64,000 bases of DNA from Chryseobacterium sp. KLBC 52 (GTDB taxonomy: Bacteria; Bacteroidota; Bacteroidia; Flavobacteriales; Weeksellaceae), in assembly GCF_003347605.1 (NCBI RefSeq), contig NZ_QDFZ01000008.1, positions 21,469 through 85,468 on the forward strand, in the 5' to 3' direction. Numbering within the stretch: position 1 is the stretch's first letter; every line of letters begins with the position of its first letter. A program made the translations under genes and the position numbers. This document shows positions 1-8,941 of this stretch, in pieces. A model generated the notes under the pieces. That model was not told the origin of the DNA. It did no database searches and saw only the letters and a list, made by a program, of their open reading frames with translations.

Positions 1-1362
1 CTTTTCCTGTTTGAATGGTATATGCATCCCAACGGTCAGCTGCCTGCCTACGAATGGAACTTAAGCGACGTGAATCCACCCGTACATGCCTGGGCGGTTT
101 TCAGGGTATTTAAAATTGATGAATATTTAAAAGATAAGCCCGATCTGGAATTTCTGGAAAGTGCTTTCCAGAAGTTATTGATGAATTTTACCTGGTGGGT
201 TAATAAGAAAGACCTTAATGGCAATAATATCTTTGAAGGAGGATTCCTGGGACTTGATAATATTGGGGTTTTTGACCGGAATTCTGTTTTGCCCAACGGG
301 GAACAACTGGAGCAGTCCGATGGAACAAGCTGGATGGCTATGTTTGCCCTGAATATGATGAGAATTGCCCTGGAACTGGCCCTTTACAATAAGGTGTATG
401 AAGAAATGGCCATGAAGTTCTTTGAACATTTTCTGTCTATTGCTCATTCTTTGGACAATATGGGTGATGAGAACTTCAGTCTTTGGGATGAACAGGATGA
501 ATTTTTCTATGATGCCATAACTTCCAGCGACGGAACACATATGTATCTGAAGTTGAGAACAATTGTTGGATTAATTCCGATGTTTGCCGTTGAGGTCATC
601 GATGATGAAATGATTGAAAATCTTCCCAATTTCAAGAAAAGAATGAAATGGGTACTGGATAATAAACCTGAACTGGCTTCTCTTGTTTCAAGATGGGAAG
701 TGAAAGGGCAGGATTCCAAGCACCTTTTGTCTCTGCTTCGGGGACATCGTCTGAAAAGACTGTTAAACCGGATGTTGAATCCTGATGAATTTCTAAGTGA
801 TTACGGAGTAAGAGCTTTATCCAAAGAATATGAGAACAATCCTTACACATTAACATTGAATGATACGAATTACAGCGTAAAATATACCCCTGCGGAAAGT
901 GATAGCGGACTTTTTGGTGGAAACAGCAACTGGCGCGGTCCGGTGTGGTTTCCGATCAACTTCCTTATTATTGACAGTCTTCAGCGTTTTTTCTTTTATT
1001 ACAGCCCGGATTTTTTAGTGGAATATCCTACGGGAAGTGGTAATTATTCCAGCCTGGACCAGATTGCAGATGCTTTAAACAAGAGACTTGCCAAGATTTT
1101 TTTAAAGGATGAAAATGGTAAACGCCCAGTTCATGGACAGTATGAAAGATTTCAGACCGATCCGGATTTTAAAGATTATATTTTGTTCTATGAATATTTT
1201 CATGGAGACAACGGCCGTGGAGTAGGAGCTTCTCATCAGACGGGCTGGACAGGACTTATTGCTAAGATCCTTCAACCTAGATTTTCCAAAAAAGAAATGG
1301 CAGAATCTGAAACAGAAATGCCGGAGGATATTGGAAAAACAACAGGGAAGTCAAAGGAATAA
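1..1362 (+). CDS. MGH1-like / GH63-type glucosidase, 5'-partial
   Basis: The frame is open from base 1, so the gene starts left of the window; the first ATG (position 22) is internal, because the codons before it read as conserved protein (EWYMHPNGQLPAYEWN). About 450 C-terminal residues remain of a family usually near 880 residues in Bacteroidetes (family knowledge). GH63 and MGH1-like enzymes are alpha/alpha-barrel hydrolases acting on alpha-glucosidic or mannosylglycerate-type bonds. Visible marks are the HPNGQLPAYEW block, FLGLDNIGVFDR, and WRGPVWFPINF at about residue 310. The last 20 residues are charged and low-complexity. It runs convergently into recO with only 6 bp between. Substrate cannot be told from sequence. 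Confidence 0.8.
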   Translation, partial: LFLFEWYMHPNGQLPAYEWNLSDVNPPVHAWAVFRVFKIDEYLKDKPDLEFLESAFQKLLMNFTWWVNKKDLNGNNIFEGGFLGLDNIGVFDRNSVLPNGEQLEQSDGTSWMAMFALNMMRIALELALYNKVYEEMAMKFFEHFLSIAHSLDNMGDENFSLWDEQDEFFYDAITSSDGTHMYLKLRTIVGLIPMFAVEVIDDEMIENLPNFKKRMKWVLDNKPELASLVSRWEVKGQDSKHLLSLLRGHRLKRLLNRMLNPDEFLSDYGVRALSKEYENNPYTLTLNDTNYSVKYTPAESDSGLFGGNSNWRGPVWFPINFLIIDSLQRFFFYYSPDFLVEYPTGSGNYSSLDQIADALNKRLAKIFLKDENGKRPVHGQYERFQTDPDFKDYILFYEYFHGDNGRGVGASHQTGWTGLIAKILQPRFSKKEMAESETEMPEDIGKTTGKSKE

Positions 1363-1368
1363 TATTAT

Positions 1369-2055
1369 CTATTCAAATATCTGCTGTATAATTTCCAGTG
1401 AGGCCGGAGTTTTGAAATCTGTAATATGATAATGATAGTATACTAAAAGGCTGTCAAGGAAATCTTTTCTCAAAGAAGAATGGATTTTTGTGGCATAAAA
1501 ATCTTCTGCACAAAGTGCTTCTTTCCACAGCATGGAGATCTCTTCATTGAAGAGCTGGTGACTTATTCCCGGAGAAAAAGTTCCTGTTTCCGGATCTAAG
1601 AACCTGCCTTCACTCAATAGGGGCGCAACACCCTGAATTTTTAAAAAAGCCAGCAAAAACAGAAGATGGGCCTGATAATTTTTATGGGTCAACTCGCTGA
1701 TAAGATGATCAATACCGGAATAGATTGGAATATTTTTATTCTCATGCTTAAGAATATGACTCAGAAAATCTGAGATAAAGAAAATGACGGTATTGACCTT
1801 GATGTCTGTATAAATATCATTGTTTTTTACCAGTTCAAACTTTGAAACAGACGGAATACCGTTGCCACGTGATGGATTTACAGAAAAATTGAGCTGGCTC
1901 AGCGGCTGAAGCAAGGCCTTCTTTTTGTTCTTTTTGGAATAAATTCCCTTCAGAAAATAGCTCTGAAAACCTTCTTCTTCTGTAAAACAATGCAATACAG
2001 CATCATTTTCTCCGTATTTGATAAATGAAAGTAAAAAACCGTTTTGTGAATTCAT
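1369..2055 (-). CDS. recO: DNA repair protein RecO
   Basis: RecO loads RecA onto SSB-coated single-stranded DNA in the RecFOR recombination repair pathway. The 228 residues fit the family. The N-terminus (GFLLSFIKYGENDAVLHCF, then FLKGIYSKKNKKKALLQPL) is the typical OB-fold start of RecO, and the helical C-terminal part carries the PLLSEGRFLDPETG segment. No zinc-finger cysteine cluster is seen, which is usual in Bacteroidetes. The start is the only plausible ATG. It lies 3 bp downstream of porZ on the same strand and is probably the last gene of a four-gene operon that starts near 6021. Confidence 0.88.
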   Translation of the reverse strand: MNSQNGFLLSFIKYGENDAVLHCFTEEEGFQSYFLKGIYSKKNKKKALLQPLSQLNFSVNPSRGNGIPSVSKFELVKNNDIYTDIKVNTVIFFISDFLSHILKHENKNIPIYSGIDHLISELTHKNYQAHLLFLLAFLKIQGVAPLLSEGRFLDPETGTFSPGISHQLFNEEISMLWKEALCAEDFYATKIHSSLRKDFLDSLLVYYHYHITDFKTPASLEIIQQIFE

Positions 2056-2058
2056 TAA

Positions 2059-4311
2059 TTAGTTGACTACTCCTATTTTGGCGGTAGCTTTATCAGATCC
2101 GTCTTCATTCGTCATCAGGACAAAATAAATCCCTGAAGCTACTCTTGTTCCTTTCTGATTATTCAGATCCCATTCATAATATCCTCCTCGTGCTACAGCT
2201 GAGTGAACTACATTACCTGCAGCGTCCACAATTCTTATATTGGTTTTTTCTGCAAGACCTTTTATCGTTACTTTTCCTTTGAAATTAGAATATACAACAG
2301 GATTAGGATATACTACCACATCACCGAAATTGGAAGTTACATCCGCAACATCTCCCTGATAGGTTACAATACCGTTATACGTTACAAAATAGACTTTACC
2401 TGTTTTCTTATCAACTTTTATATCGGTAACACTATTCGTAGGAAGGGGTGAATTTTCCTTTGTAAAATGTTTTATAGTTCTCTGACCGTCTGAAGAGAGG
2501 TAGTAAACACCACCACCGTCAACAGATACCCACTTATAATCACCTGCATCTACTGCAATCTGAAGAATTGCTGATTCTCTGAAAAGCTCTTCACCCAAAC
2601 CATTCTGCTCTATAACTATAGGTTCTACTTTAGGCTGTGCGCTTTTTATTTCTGATGCTGCGTTTGACATGATCCTCAGCCCTCCGTCTGTACCGATCCA
2701 TGCATCACCAGCCTTATCAAATGCTACAGATAAAATTCCTCCTGAACTGTTAAATCCATTTGATGCTCCCAGAATATAATCTGAATCATCGGAAAGGTTG
2801 AGAGCATTTTTATAGTCATACACCCAGAAGTTATTAGATCTCGGTAGCGGAGTCCACAACATATTTTCGTGGAAAACAGGTTTTTGTGTACCATCACTGG
2901 CAAGAACTATTTTTTTGATAACAAAATCATCAGCTGCTTTATCATAAATTCCCATAGACGGGTTACCATCATTGAAACCAAATGATACAAAAAGATTACT
3001 CTGAGAGTCTGTGGCAAAACCTACAGGGCGTCTGTAATAAGGCTGTGCTCCAAGATTATAATACTTTACCAGTTCAAAATCTTTACTGGTGGCATTGTAC
3101 TTCATTTTGTAGACCCCATTATCAAACATCGTATAATTGGTAAAAAATACTTCATTATTACTAAAAGGACTTAATGTAGCATCCAGTACATTAATAGACT
3201 GTGGGTTATTAACAAAAAAAGAAGGATACACCCATTCTGTACCGGTAAAATAGTAAAATCCAGGTTTTTTAGGATTACTAACCGGTTCGTTATAATTATT
3301 AGCTCTTGCTCCGGTAGAGACCAGAAGTTGGTTATTATCAAAAAGATTGATATTATAAGCAAAATTGAAGTAAGGTCCGGAAGGTTTAAAAGTATTGTTA
3401 CTTTCATCCTTGACTCCTGATAATACTGTTCCGCCAAAAATCTTTCCCCCGGCTGTTAATGCAGTATTGCATTCTTCACCAAGGCTTACCGCATTTTGTG
3501 ATACTCCATTAATACCATATGTATATACTCTGTTATCGGTAACGGTAATACTGTTGGAAGTAATCACCACATCCCTTATTTTTTCAAAAGTAGTAGGAAG
3601 TGGTGTTGGAGTACCATTATTATAAATATAAGCTGCTGTAGCCGTTGAGAAAACCAATTCTGATTCTGAATCTATATGTTTGAAAGCTCCGGGAGCCTCC
3701 GTTGTCCAGGTAGAATATACGGGAAAAGTAGTATTCATTTGATGGCTCTTCAATCCTGTATCCGTTACAGAATATACTTTATTCCCGAAGATCGTAGCTT
3801 CATTACTTGCCTGATAAACCCCACCGGAAAGGAAAAATGCAGAATCACCAAATTCTTTATTCTGAAGGTTAAATATGGAAACTCCATACCCAACAGAAAT
3901 GACAGCCTGATCTCCGGTTATAGAAATGTGGTTAATCTTTTTATCTCCATTATATCCTGTAGCAATAGGAATATCAACAATATATTTGATTTCCTGAGGT
4001 GTAATAACATCCATGGATCCGTTTTCATAACCGATAAGCCCTGTTTTGGTCTGTGGATTATAATCGAAAGCGGTAATTCCGATGTTGTGCAGGCCATTGG
4101 CTTTAGATAACTTCGTAATTTCTCCTGTTGATATTGTATAATAGAATATTCCGTTTTGAGTGGCTGCAATAATTTTTCCATTGTCTTCTTTCATGGCTAA
4201 GACATTATTGTAGGAAAAAAGATCTGCCCACTTTTTGGATGAAATAACCTGTGCTTTTGTCAGCTGCAGGGATGCTAAAATACCAAGAGAAATTATAGAG
4301 AGTTTTTTCAT
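2059..4311 (-). CDS. porZ: PorZ-like type IX secretion protein (two beta-propellers plus sorting domain)
   Basis: A 750-residue secreted protein: signal peptide at 1-20 (ending TKAQ), then repeated propeller-type strands (AATQNGIFYY, ISVGYGVSIFNL, WIGTDGGLRIM, WVSVDGGGVYYL, YFVTYNGIVTY), then a C-terminal T9SS type A sorting domain beginning VVVYPNPV at about residue 665 and ending ASGIYFVLMTN. PorZ of Porphyromonas gingivalis has the same design and is part of the surface attachment complex that hands anionic LPS to the PorU sortase. Location beside recO supports the call. Stop-to-start spacing to the upstream metallophosphatase gene is 1 bp, so they are co-transcribed. Confidence 0.78.
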   Translation of the reverse strand: MKKLSIISLGILASLQLTKAQVISSKKWADLFSYNNVLAMKEDNGKIIAATQNGIFYYTISTGEITKLSKANGLHNIGITAFDYNPQTKTGLIGYENGSMDVITPQEIKYIVDIPIATGYNGDKKINHISITGDQAVISVGYGVSIFNLQNKEFGDSAFFLSGGVYQASNEATIFGNKVYSVTDTGLKSHQMNTTFPVYSTWTTEAPGAFKHIDSESELVFSTATAAYIYNNGTPTPLPTTFEKIRDVVITSNSITVTDNRVYTYGINGVSQNAVSLGEECNTALTAGGKIFGGTVLSGVKDESNNTFKPSGPYFNFAYNINLFDNNQLLVSTGARANNYNEPVSNPKKPGFYYFTGTEWVYPSFFVNNPQSINVLDATLSPFSNNEVFFTNYTMFDNGVYKMKYNATSKDFELVKYYNLGAQPYYRRPVGFATDSQSNLFVSFGFNDGNPSMGIYDKAADDFVIKKIVLASDGTQKPVFHENMLWTPLPRSNNFWVYDYKNALNLSDDSDYILGASNGFNSSGGILSVAFDKAGDAWIGTDGGLRIMSNAASEIKSAQPKVEPIVIEQNGLGEELFRESAILQIAVDAGDYKWVSVDGGGVYYLSSDGQRTIKHFTKENSPLPTNSVTDIKVDKKTGKVYFVTYNGIVTYQGDVADVTSNFGDVVVYPNPVVYSNFKGKVTIKGLAEKTNIRIVDAAGNVVHSAVARGGYYEWDLNNQKGTRVASGIYFVLMTNEDGSDKATAKIGVVN

Positions 4312-4312
4312 A

Positions 4313-5263
4313 TTATGCGGTTATGCTGCTATCTATCACCTGATTGTTCCAGGAAATATGCTGTACGTTTTTGTTTGTATCAAAATAAAAATCGATCCTA
4401 CCTAAAAGAAGACCTGCCCATCCCACCTGATTAACAAGGACATTTTTGCCCTGTCTGTTGGTAAAGGTCTGAGGTTCCGGTAAGAATGTATGAGTATGGC
4501 CTCCTAAGATAATATCAATATTTTCTGTATTGGCCGCTAAAATTTTATCGCTTATTTTACCTGGTTCGTCCTTGTAGTCGTAGCCGATGTGTGAAAGACA
4601 AATCACCAGATCACATTTTTTCTCTTTTTTCAGGAAATTTGAATAATGCTGGGCTACATCAACAGGATTGGAATAAACGGTTTCTCCATACTGTTTTTTA
4701 CCTACAAGACCATCCAGCTGGATTCCCACTCCGAAAATTCCTACTTTGATTCCATTCTTATTGAATATCTGGTAGGGAGAAGTTTTCCCGTCAAGAACCG
4801 TATTTTTAAAATCATAATTGGAACAGATAAATGGAAACTTCGCATTAGGAAGCACTTTTAAAAATCCATCAAGTCCATTGTCGAAATCATGATTTCCCAT
4901 AGTAGAGGCATCATATTTCATCATAGACATTAATCTGAACTCCAGTTCTCCTCCAAAGAAATTAAAATAAGGAGTTCCCTGGAAAATATCTCCGGAATCA
5001 AGAAGAAGAACATTACTTTCCTGGCTTCTGATCTGTTGGATTAAGCTTGCCCTTCTTGCAAAACCTCCCTGATTGGGATTTTTGGTATAGCTCGCGTCGA
5101 AAGGTTCTATTCTGCTATGTTGGTCATTGGTATGAAGAATAGTCAGTTTGTTTGCAGATTGTAAATTAAGGATTTTTAATTCCTCCGCCATCATCATATT
5201 GGGAGCTAAAGCCATTGCTAAAGATCCTCCGCCTATTGCTTTTAAAAAACTTTTTCTATCCAT
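4313..5263 (-). CDS. Metallophosphatase, N-terminal half of a UshA-type 5'-nucleotidase
   Basis: The calcineurin-like two-metal fold is complete. The metal-ligand motifs appear in order: HTNDQHSR (about residue 44), DSGDIFQG (about 92), MGNHDFDNG (about 122), CLSHIGYD (about 222) and GGHTHTF (about 255). The N-terminus MDRKSFLKAIGGGS followed by a hydrophobic stretch looks like a Tat-like signal with RK instead of RR (inference). UshA-type enzymes dephosphorylate nucleotides in the periplasm and carry a C-terminal substrate domain on the same chain. Here that domain is the separate upstream gene, 2 bp away on the same operon, so the enzyme appears split in two. Confidence 0.88.
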   Translation of the reverse strand: MDRKSFLKAIGGGSLAMALAPNMMMAEELKILNLQSANKLTILHTNDQHSRIEPFDASYTKNPNQGGFARRASLIQQIRSQESNVLLLDSGDIFQGTPYFNFFGGELEFRLMSMMKYDASTMGNHDFDNGLDGFLKVLPNAKFPFICSNYDFKNTVLDGKTSPYQIFNKNGIKVGIFGVGIQLDGLVGKKQYGETVYSNPVDVAQHYSNFLKKEKKCDLVICLSHIGYDYKDEPGKISDKILAANTENIDIILGGHTHTFLPEPQTFTNRQGKNVLVNQVGWAGLLLGRIDFYFDTNKNVQHISWNNQVIDSSITA

Positions 5264-5265
5264 TA

Positions 5266-6021
5266 TTACTTCCCGATAAAATTTAAACGAACATCCGGAT
5301 TGACTACCACGTCAGGAGATTTTTTTAAATAATCGATAAATAAATCTCTCATTTTAATTCCTGTAGCAATAGATTCTCCTTTAGCAAAGAATTTCATATT
5401 GTCTCCTCCCAGTGCAAGATAGTCTGAAGTCGCAATATAATAATCTTTAGCAGGATCTACTGTATTACCGTTGATTAAGGCTTTGATTACCTGTCCGTTT
5501 TTTGTTTCAATGTATAAATGAGAAACAGGATTGTTGACCTGCGTTTTTGCATAATACTCAAAAAGCCCCTGTAAATCTGCTCCTTTCATTTTTACAATTA
5601 CCACTTCATTTTCAAAAGGCATTACTTCAAATACATTTTTAAGTAAAATATCTCCTTTTCCAATAGTGGTTCGGATTCCTCCGATATTGATCAGTGCAGC
5701 ATCTACGTTTTGCTTAAGATGAGTTTTGATCCATTCATTACCTCCTTCAAACGTATAGTCAGCTAAAAGATTACCCAGATTGCTGTTATCGCCCTGTTTG
5801 GTAAGATCCACATTGGTGTGTGAGATCTTCTGGTTCATTTCTTTGTCCAGTTTCTGCTTATAAGGTTCGATAAATTTTACAAACTCCTCATCATTCTTTA
5901 GCTCATTATTAATAGAAATATTTTTCTGGGTCTTTACATTCACAAGCTGCGGCACAGAAGCCGTTTTGCATGCAGTAAGCGACACCAGAGCAATTCCCAG
6001 TAACAAGAATTTATTTTTCAT
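5266..6021 (-). CDS. 5'-nucleotidase C-terminal domain lipoprotein
   Basis: This is the substrate-specificity half of a UshA-like 5'-nucleotidase. Marks are LGNLLADY, the nucleotide-binding block INIGGIRTTIGKGDI, and ATSDYLALGGDN near the C-terminus, which stacks the base in the family. It is a lipoprotein: MKNKFLLLGIALVSLTAC with the lipobox cysteine. I place the start at the ATG at 6021, not the upstream in-frame ATG at 6042, because that gives a clean signal peptide with an AAGAGA stretch 5-6 bp upstream. It is the first gene of the operon, likely served by the TATATTTG box at 6040-6047. Split two-gene arrangements are common in Bacteroidetes. Confidence 0.85.
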   Translation of the reverse strand: MKNKFLLLGIALVSLTACKTASVPQLVNVKTQKNISINNELKNDEEFVKFIEPYKQKLDKEMNQKISHTNVDLTKQGDNSNLGNLLADYTFEGGNEWIKTHLKQNVDAALINIGGIRTTIGKGDILLKNVFEVMPFENEVVIVKMKGADLQGLFEYYAKTQVNNPVSHLYIETKNGQVIKALINGNTVDPAKDYYIATSDYLALGGDNMKFFAKGESIATGIKMRDLFIDYLKKSPDVVVNPDVRLNFIGK

Positions 6022-6039
6022 AATCTCTTTTAGTATATG

Positions 6040-6047
6040 CAAATATA
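6040..6047 (-). promoter_or_regulatory. Bacteroidetes -7 box for the nucleotidase-porZ-recO operon
   Basis: On the minus strand the site reads TATATTTG, an exact match to TAnnTTTG, 19 bp upstream of the ATG at 6021. No good TTG -33 element is seen at the usual spacing (ATG is present instead). It would drive the four-gene leftward operon. Confidence 0.5.
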
Positions 6048-6101
6048 ACTATATGTATAATAAAACATTATTATTTATTACAAATTCTTACTGTAAATTA
6101 T

Positions 6102-6109
6102 TAAATTTG
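6102..6109 (+). promoter_or_regulatory. -7 box for dapA
   Basis: TAAATTTG matches TAnnTTTG and lies 20 bp upstream of the dapA start. A clear -33 TTG is lacking. Together with the opposing box at 6040 it makes this intergenic region a divergent promoter. Confidence 0.45.
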
Positions 6110-6128
6110 ACAAAAATAATTCTAACAG

Positions 6129-7001
6129 ATGAGCATTTTAAAAGGAGTAGGTGTTGCATTGGTAACACCCTTTAATGAAGATTTATCCGTTGACTTCGAC
6201 AGTTTAACAAAACTGGTGGAGTACAATATCGAAAACGGAACCAATTATTTAGTTGTATTGGGAACAACGGCAGAAGCCGCAACGCTTTCTGCTGAGGAGA
6301 AGAAACAGGTAATTGAGCATATCATTAAGGTGAATAATAAACGTCTTCCTTTAGTTTTGGGAATTGGCGGTAACGATACTCTTGACGTCAAGAAACAGAT
6401 TGAAGAAGCAGATCTTTCTGCATTTGAAGCCGTACTTTCAGTATCTCCATATTATAATAAACCTAACCAGGAAGGTCTTTATCAACATTATAAAGCTTTA
6501 GCTTCCACAGGAAAAAATATTATTATTTATAATGTTCCGTCAAGAACAGGACAAAATGTTGAAGCAGATACTACGCTTCGTCTTGCAAAGGAATTTCCTA
6601 ACTTATTCCTGATTAAGGAAGCTTCTCCTAATATTCTTCAGTATTTTGATATCCTGAGAAAGAAACCTGAAGGATTTTCTTTAGTTTCAGGAGATGATGA
6701 ATATACATTGCCGGTAACTCTTGCAGGAGGAGATGGAGTAATTTCCGTAATCGGGCAGGCATATCCTAAAGAGTTCTCCACGATGGTACAGCTGGCTTTC
6801 GAGGGTAAGGTAAAAGAAGCCTATGAAATTCACAACAAACTGGTAGATATTACCCGTCTGATTTTTGCAGAAGGTAACCCTTGTGGTATCAAAGTAATCC
6901 TGGCAGAAAAAGGAATCATCAAAAATTACCTGAGACTTCCTTTGGTGAAAGCTTCAGAAGGTCTTCATGCAAAAATTAAAGCTGAAATGGCTACAATTTA
7001 A
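6129..7001 (+). CDS. dapA: 4-hydroxy-tetrahydrodipicolinate synthase
   Basis: DapA condenses pyruvate with aspartate semialdehyde, the first committed step of the diaminopimelate/lysine pathway. The 290-residue length is standard. Catalytic residues are visible: GTTAE (Thr46-Thr47), YNVPSRTG (Tyr134, with Arg139 for substrate carboxylate) and the Schiff-base lysine in LIKEAS (Lys163). The GDD and GGDGVIS segments of the TIM barrel follow. Its own rho-independent terminator is at 7068-7098, so it is likely monocistronic. Confidence 0.96.
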   Translation: MSILKGVGVALVTPFNEDLSVDFDSLTKLVEYNIENGTNYLVVLGTTAEAATLSAEEKKQVIEHIIKVNNKRLPLVLGIGGNDTLDVKKQIEEADLSAFEAVLSVSPYYNKPNQEGLYQHYKALASTGKNIIIYNVPSRTGQNVEADTTLRLAKEFPNLFLIKEASPNILQYFDILRKKPEGFSLVSGDDEYTLPVTLAGGDGVISVIGQAYPKEFSTMVQLAFEGKVKEAYEIHNKLVDITRLIFAEGNPCGIKVILAEKGIIKNYLRLPLVKASEGLHAKIKAEMATI

Positions 7002-7067
7002 TAATGAACAGGCAAAATGAATTTTAATCATGTTAAAACTCATCAGTCATCATTGAACAATATAAGG

Positions 7068-7098
7068 AGTGAAAAGTTTAGGCTTTTCACTTTTTTTA
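7068..7098 (+). terminator. Terminator after dapA
   Basis: A 9 bp perfect stem (7068-7076 with 7083-7091), 6-nt loop, followed by a T run. It ends only about 22 bp before the next gene's ATG, leaving no room for an ordinary promoter between. Confidence 0.8.
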
Positions 7099-7119
7099 AT
7101 CATCATAATATAACCAGTC

Positions 7120-7623
7120 ATGAAATTACAACAGGCAACAGCAGCAGATATCCCTTTGATTCAGGATCTTGCAAGACGATCATGGGAAAATGCTTATGCA
7201 GACATTCTTTCGAAAGAACAAATGGAGTTTATGCTCTCAGAAATGTATTCTGAAAAGGAAATTTTACATCATTTTCAAAATCCGTATTATCATTATTATC
7301 TTATTCAGGATGAAAGTAATAATAACTATGAAGGCTTTATCGGATATGAGCACAACTATGAGGAGAAAACCACCAAGTTACACAGGATTTATCTGGTTCC
7401 TGAGAGTAAAGGAAAAGGATTTGGGAAAGGAGCGCTTCAGTTTCTGAATGAAAAAGTTTCTGAAAACGGAAACAACAGAATTATCCTGAATGTTAATAAA
7501 TACAATGCTGCCAGAAACTTCTACGAATCCCAGGGATACAAAGTGTATGACGAAGGCGTTTTTGATATTGGTAACGGTTTTGTGATGGATGATTATCTTA
7601 TGGAGTATCTAATTCACAGATAA
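7120..7623 (+). CDS. GNAT family N-acetyltransferase
   Basis: A 167-residue single-domain GNAT enzyme that transfers acetyl from acetyl-CoA to an unknown amine. The acetyl-CoA pyrophosphate loop is in RIYLVPESKGKGFGKGALQF (about residues 90-109), and the family's closing block is LNVNKYNAARNFYESQGY. The N-terminal MKLQQATAADIPLIQDLA is the usual beta1-alpha1 of the fold, which fixes the start. The start codon sits just behind the dapA terminator, so expression probably needs read-through or a promoter inside dapA. Substrate unknown. Confidence 0.85.
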   Translation: MKLQQATAADIPLIQDLARRSWENAYADILSKEQMEFMLSEMYSEKEILHHFQNPYYHYYLIQDESNNNYEGFIGYEHNYEEKTTKLHRIYLVPESKGKGFGKGALQFLNEKVSENGNNRIILNVNKYNAARNFYESQGYKVYDEGVFDIGNGFVMDDYLMEYLIHR

Positions 7624-7790
7624 TTGACTTAAAATTTTGTAACTTTATCCTGTAATTCTATAACAAGTGATTTCTTTTTTTGATTCATCTTTGCTTCAGA
7701 ACCAAATCACTTATACAATACATTCATATGCTTGGTTTTGAGCTGAAAAGCTTTTTATCAGTATATTTTTTTCATCCTTAGTGTTTAAAT

Positions 7791-7820
7791 TCCTGTATTC
7801 TAAAATACAGGAGTTTTTTC
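7791..7820 (+). terminator. Terminator in the GNAT-AraC intergenic region
   Basis: A 9 bp perfect stem (7791-7799 with 7804-7812), CTAA loop, then T6 at 7814-7819. It is about 165 bp past the GNAT stop. The remainder of 7624-7917 holds only a weak inverted repeat (7665-7673 with 7704-7712) and no credible ORF. Confidence 0.7.
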
Positions 7821-7917
7821 GTATATATCGTAAAATATTAAAAATATACACCTATTTCACATTTACTTGAAATAAATTATTATATTTACTAAATAATATT
7901 GGCTTATATATACTAGG

Positions 7918-8499
7918 ATGAAAATGTATGTTAAATTTGATTTCAATGCCCTTTGTAAAAAGGTATTGGACGAAAAACTTAAAGAACACGGGCTGAAGTA
8001 CAGATTACTGAACTTCGGTGAAGTGGAATTCTATGAGCCCCTTACACAGGAACAGCACAATCTTTTCAAGAAAAATCTTGAAGATTATGGGATCGAGATC
8101 ATAGAAAGCCAAAAAAGCGCGCTGGTTCAGAAAATAAAAGATACTATTGTAGAACTCGTCTTTTCTGATGAAATTATACCCGTAAAAGCCTCCATCTATA
8201 TTTCTGAAAAGCTGAATCACAGCTACGGATATCTTTCCAATCTTTTTTCAGAAGTTGCTTATACCTCTATTGAGAATTTTATTATTCTGCAAAAGATTGA
8301 GCATGCAAAGGCTTTGATCATAAGAAACAAACAAAGCCTTACAGAAATAGCTCATAAGCTGAATTATTCCAGTGTGGCACATTTGAGTACCCAGTTCAAA
8401 AATACAACAGGGATCACTCCATCCCAGTTTCAAAAAATTATAGGCAAACGAAGAAGAGCACAAAGCACGGTAATAAACCCTAAAATGCAGTATGAATAA
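7918..8499 (+). CDS. AraC-type helix-turn-helix regulator
   Basis: A 193-residue protein. The last 100 residues form the double helix-turn-helix of the AraC/XylS family: YISEKLNHSYGYLSNLF (first HTH), then SLTEIAHKLNYSSVAHLSTQFKN in two consecutive halves and the closing TGITPSQFQ. The N-terminal about 85 residues are not a cupin and are short. This form (short N-terminal region plus AraC HTH) is common in Chryseobacterium. The ligand is unknown. The 3' end overlaps the next gene by 8 bp, so the two are translationally linked. There is a basic tail (GKRRRAQS). Confidence 0.8.
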   Translation: MKMYVKFDFNALCKKVLDEKLKEHGLKYRLLNFGEVEFYEPLTQEQHNLFKKNLEDYGIEIIESQKSALVQKIKDTIVELVFSDEIIPVKASIYISEKLNHSYGYLSNLFSEVAYTSIENFIILQKIEHAKALIIRNKQSLTEIAHKLNYSSVAHLSTQFKNTTGITPSQFQKIIGKRRRAQSTVINPKMQYE

Positions 8500-8941
8500 A
8501 GAATTTCTGAACGTAATTGTAGCAGATAACGATGAAAACACTTTGATTTTTTTTAAAAATATTCTGAAAGAGTTGAAAATCTCTATAAAAGTTCAATGTT
8601 TCAGTAACGGGAACAGTCTAATGGAATACCTAAATAATGATGATGCCGTAGTTCCTGAACTTGTTTTTATCAATTACAGGATTCCCGGAAAAGAAAGCAT
8701 GGAATGCCTAAAGGATATCACTTCGAATTCAAAATTCAGCAATATGGTAACGGCTATTTTTTCAGATGCTATTCCTGAAAGTGAAATAGAAGATATTTTT
8801 GTACAAGGAGCACATATTTTTATGAAAAAACCGGAGTGTTTTGAGAAGCTTAAAAAGGTGCTTACAGAAGTTATTACCATCAATTGGCAGTATCATACTT
8901 CAGGGTTGAATAAAGATAATTTTATCTTGAAAGTACTATAA
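8492..8941 (+). CDS. Receiver-only protein lacking the phospho-acceptor Asp
   Basis: A CheY-like single-domain receiver of 149 residues. The acidic pair is present in VADNDEN (Asp12, Asp14), the switch Ser in AIFSDA (about 91) and the conserved Lys in FMKKP (about 112). At the phosphorylation site the usual D is replaced by Asn61 (FINYRIPG; codon AAT at 8672-8674). By family knowledge it should not be phosphorylated by the standard chemistry, so it may act as a constitutive or binding-only receiver. It has no output domain. The gene overlaps the AraC-type gene by 8 bp, which suggests they act together. Confidence 0.78.
   Translation: MNKEFLNVIVADNDENTLIFFKNILKELKISIKVQCFSNGNSLMEYLNNDDAVVPELVFINYRIPGKESMECLKDITSNSKFSNMVTAIFSDAIPESEIEDIFVQGAHIFMKKPECFEKLKKVLTEVITINWQYHTSGLNKDNFILKVL

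Noticed and set aside
3676..4110. 144-codon open frame antisense to porZ
   Set aside because: It overlaps a well-supported gene on the other strand and shows no domain or start context; the same holds for the antisense frame at 15825-16187.
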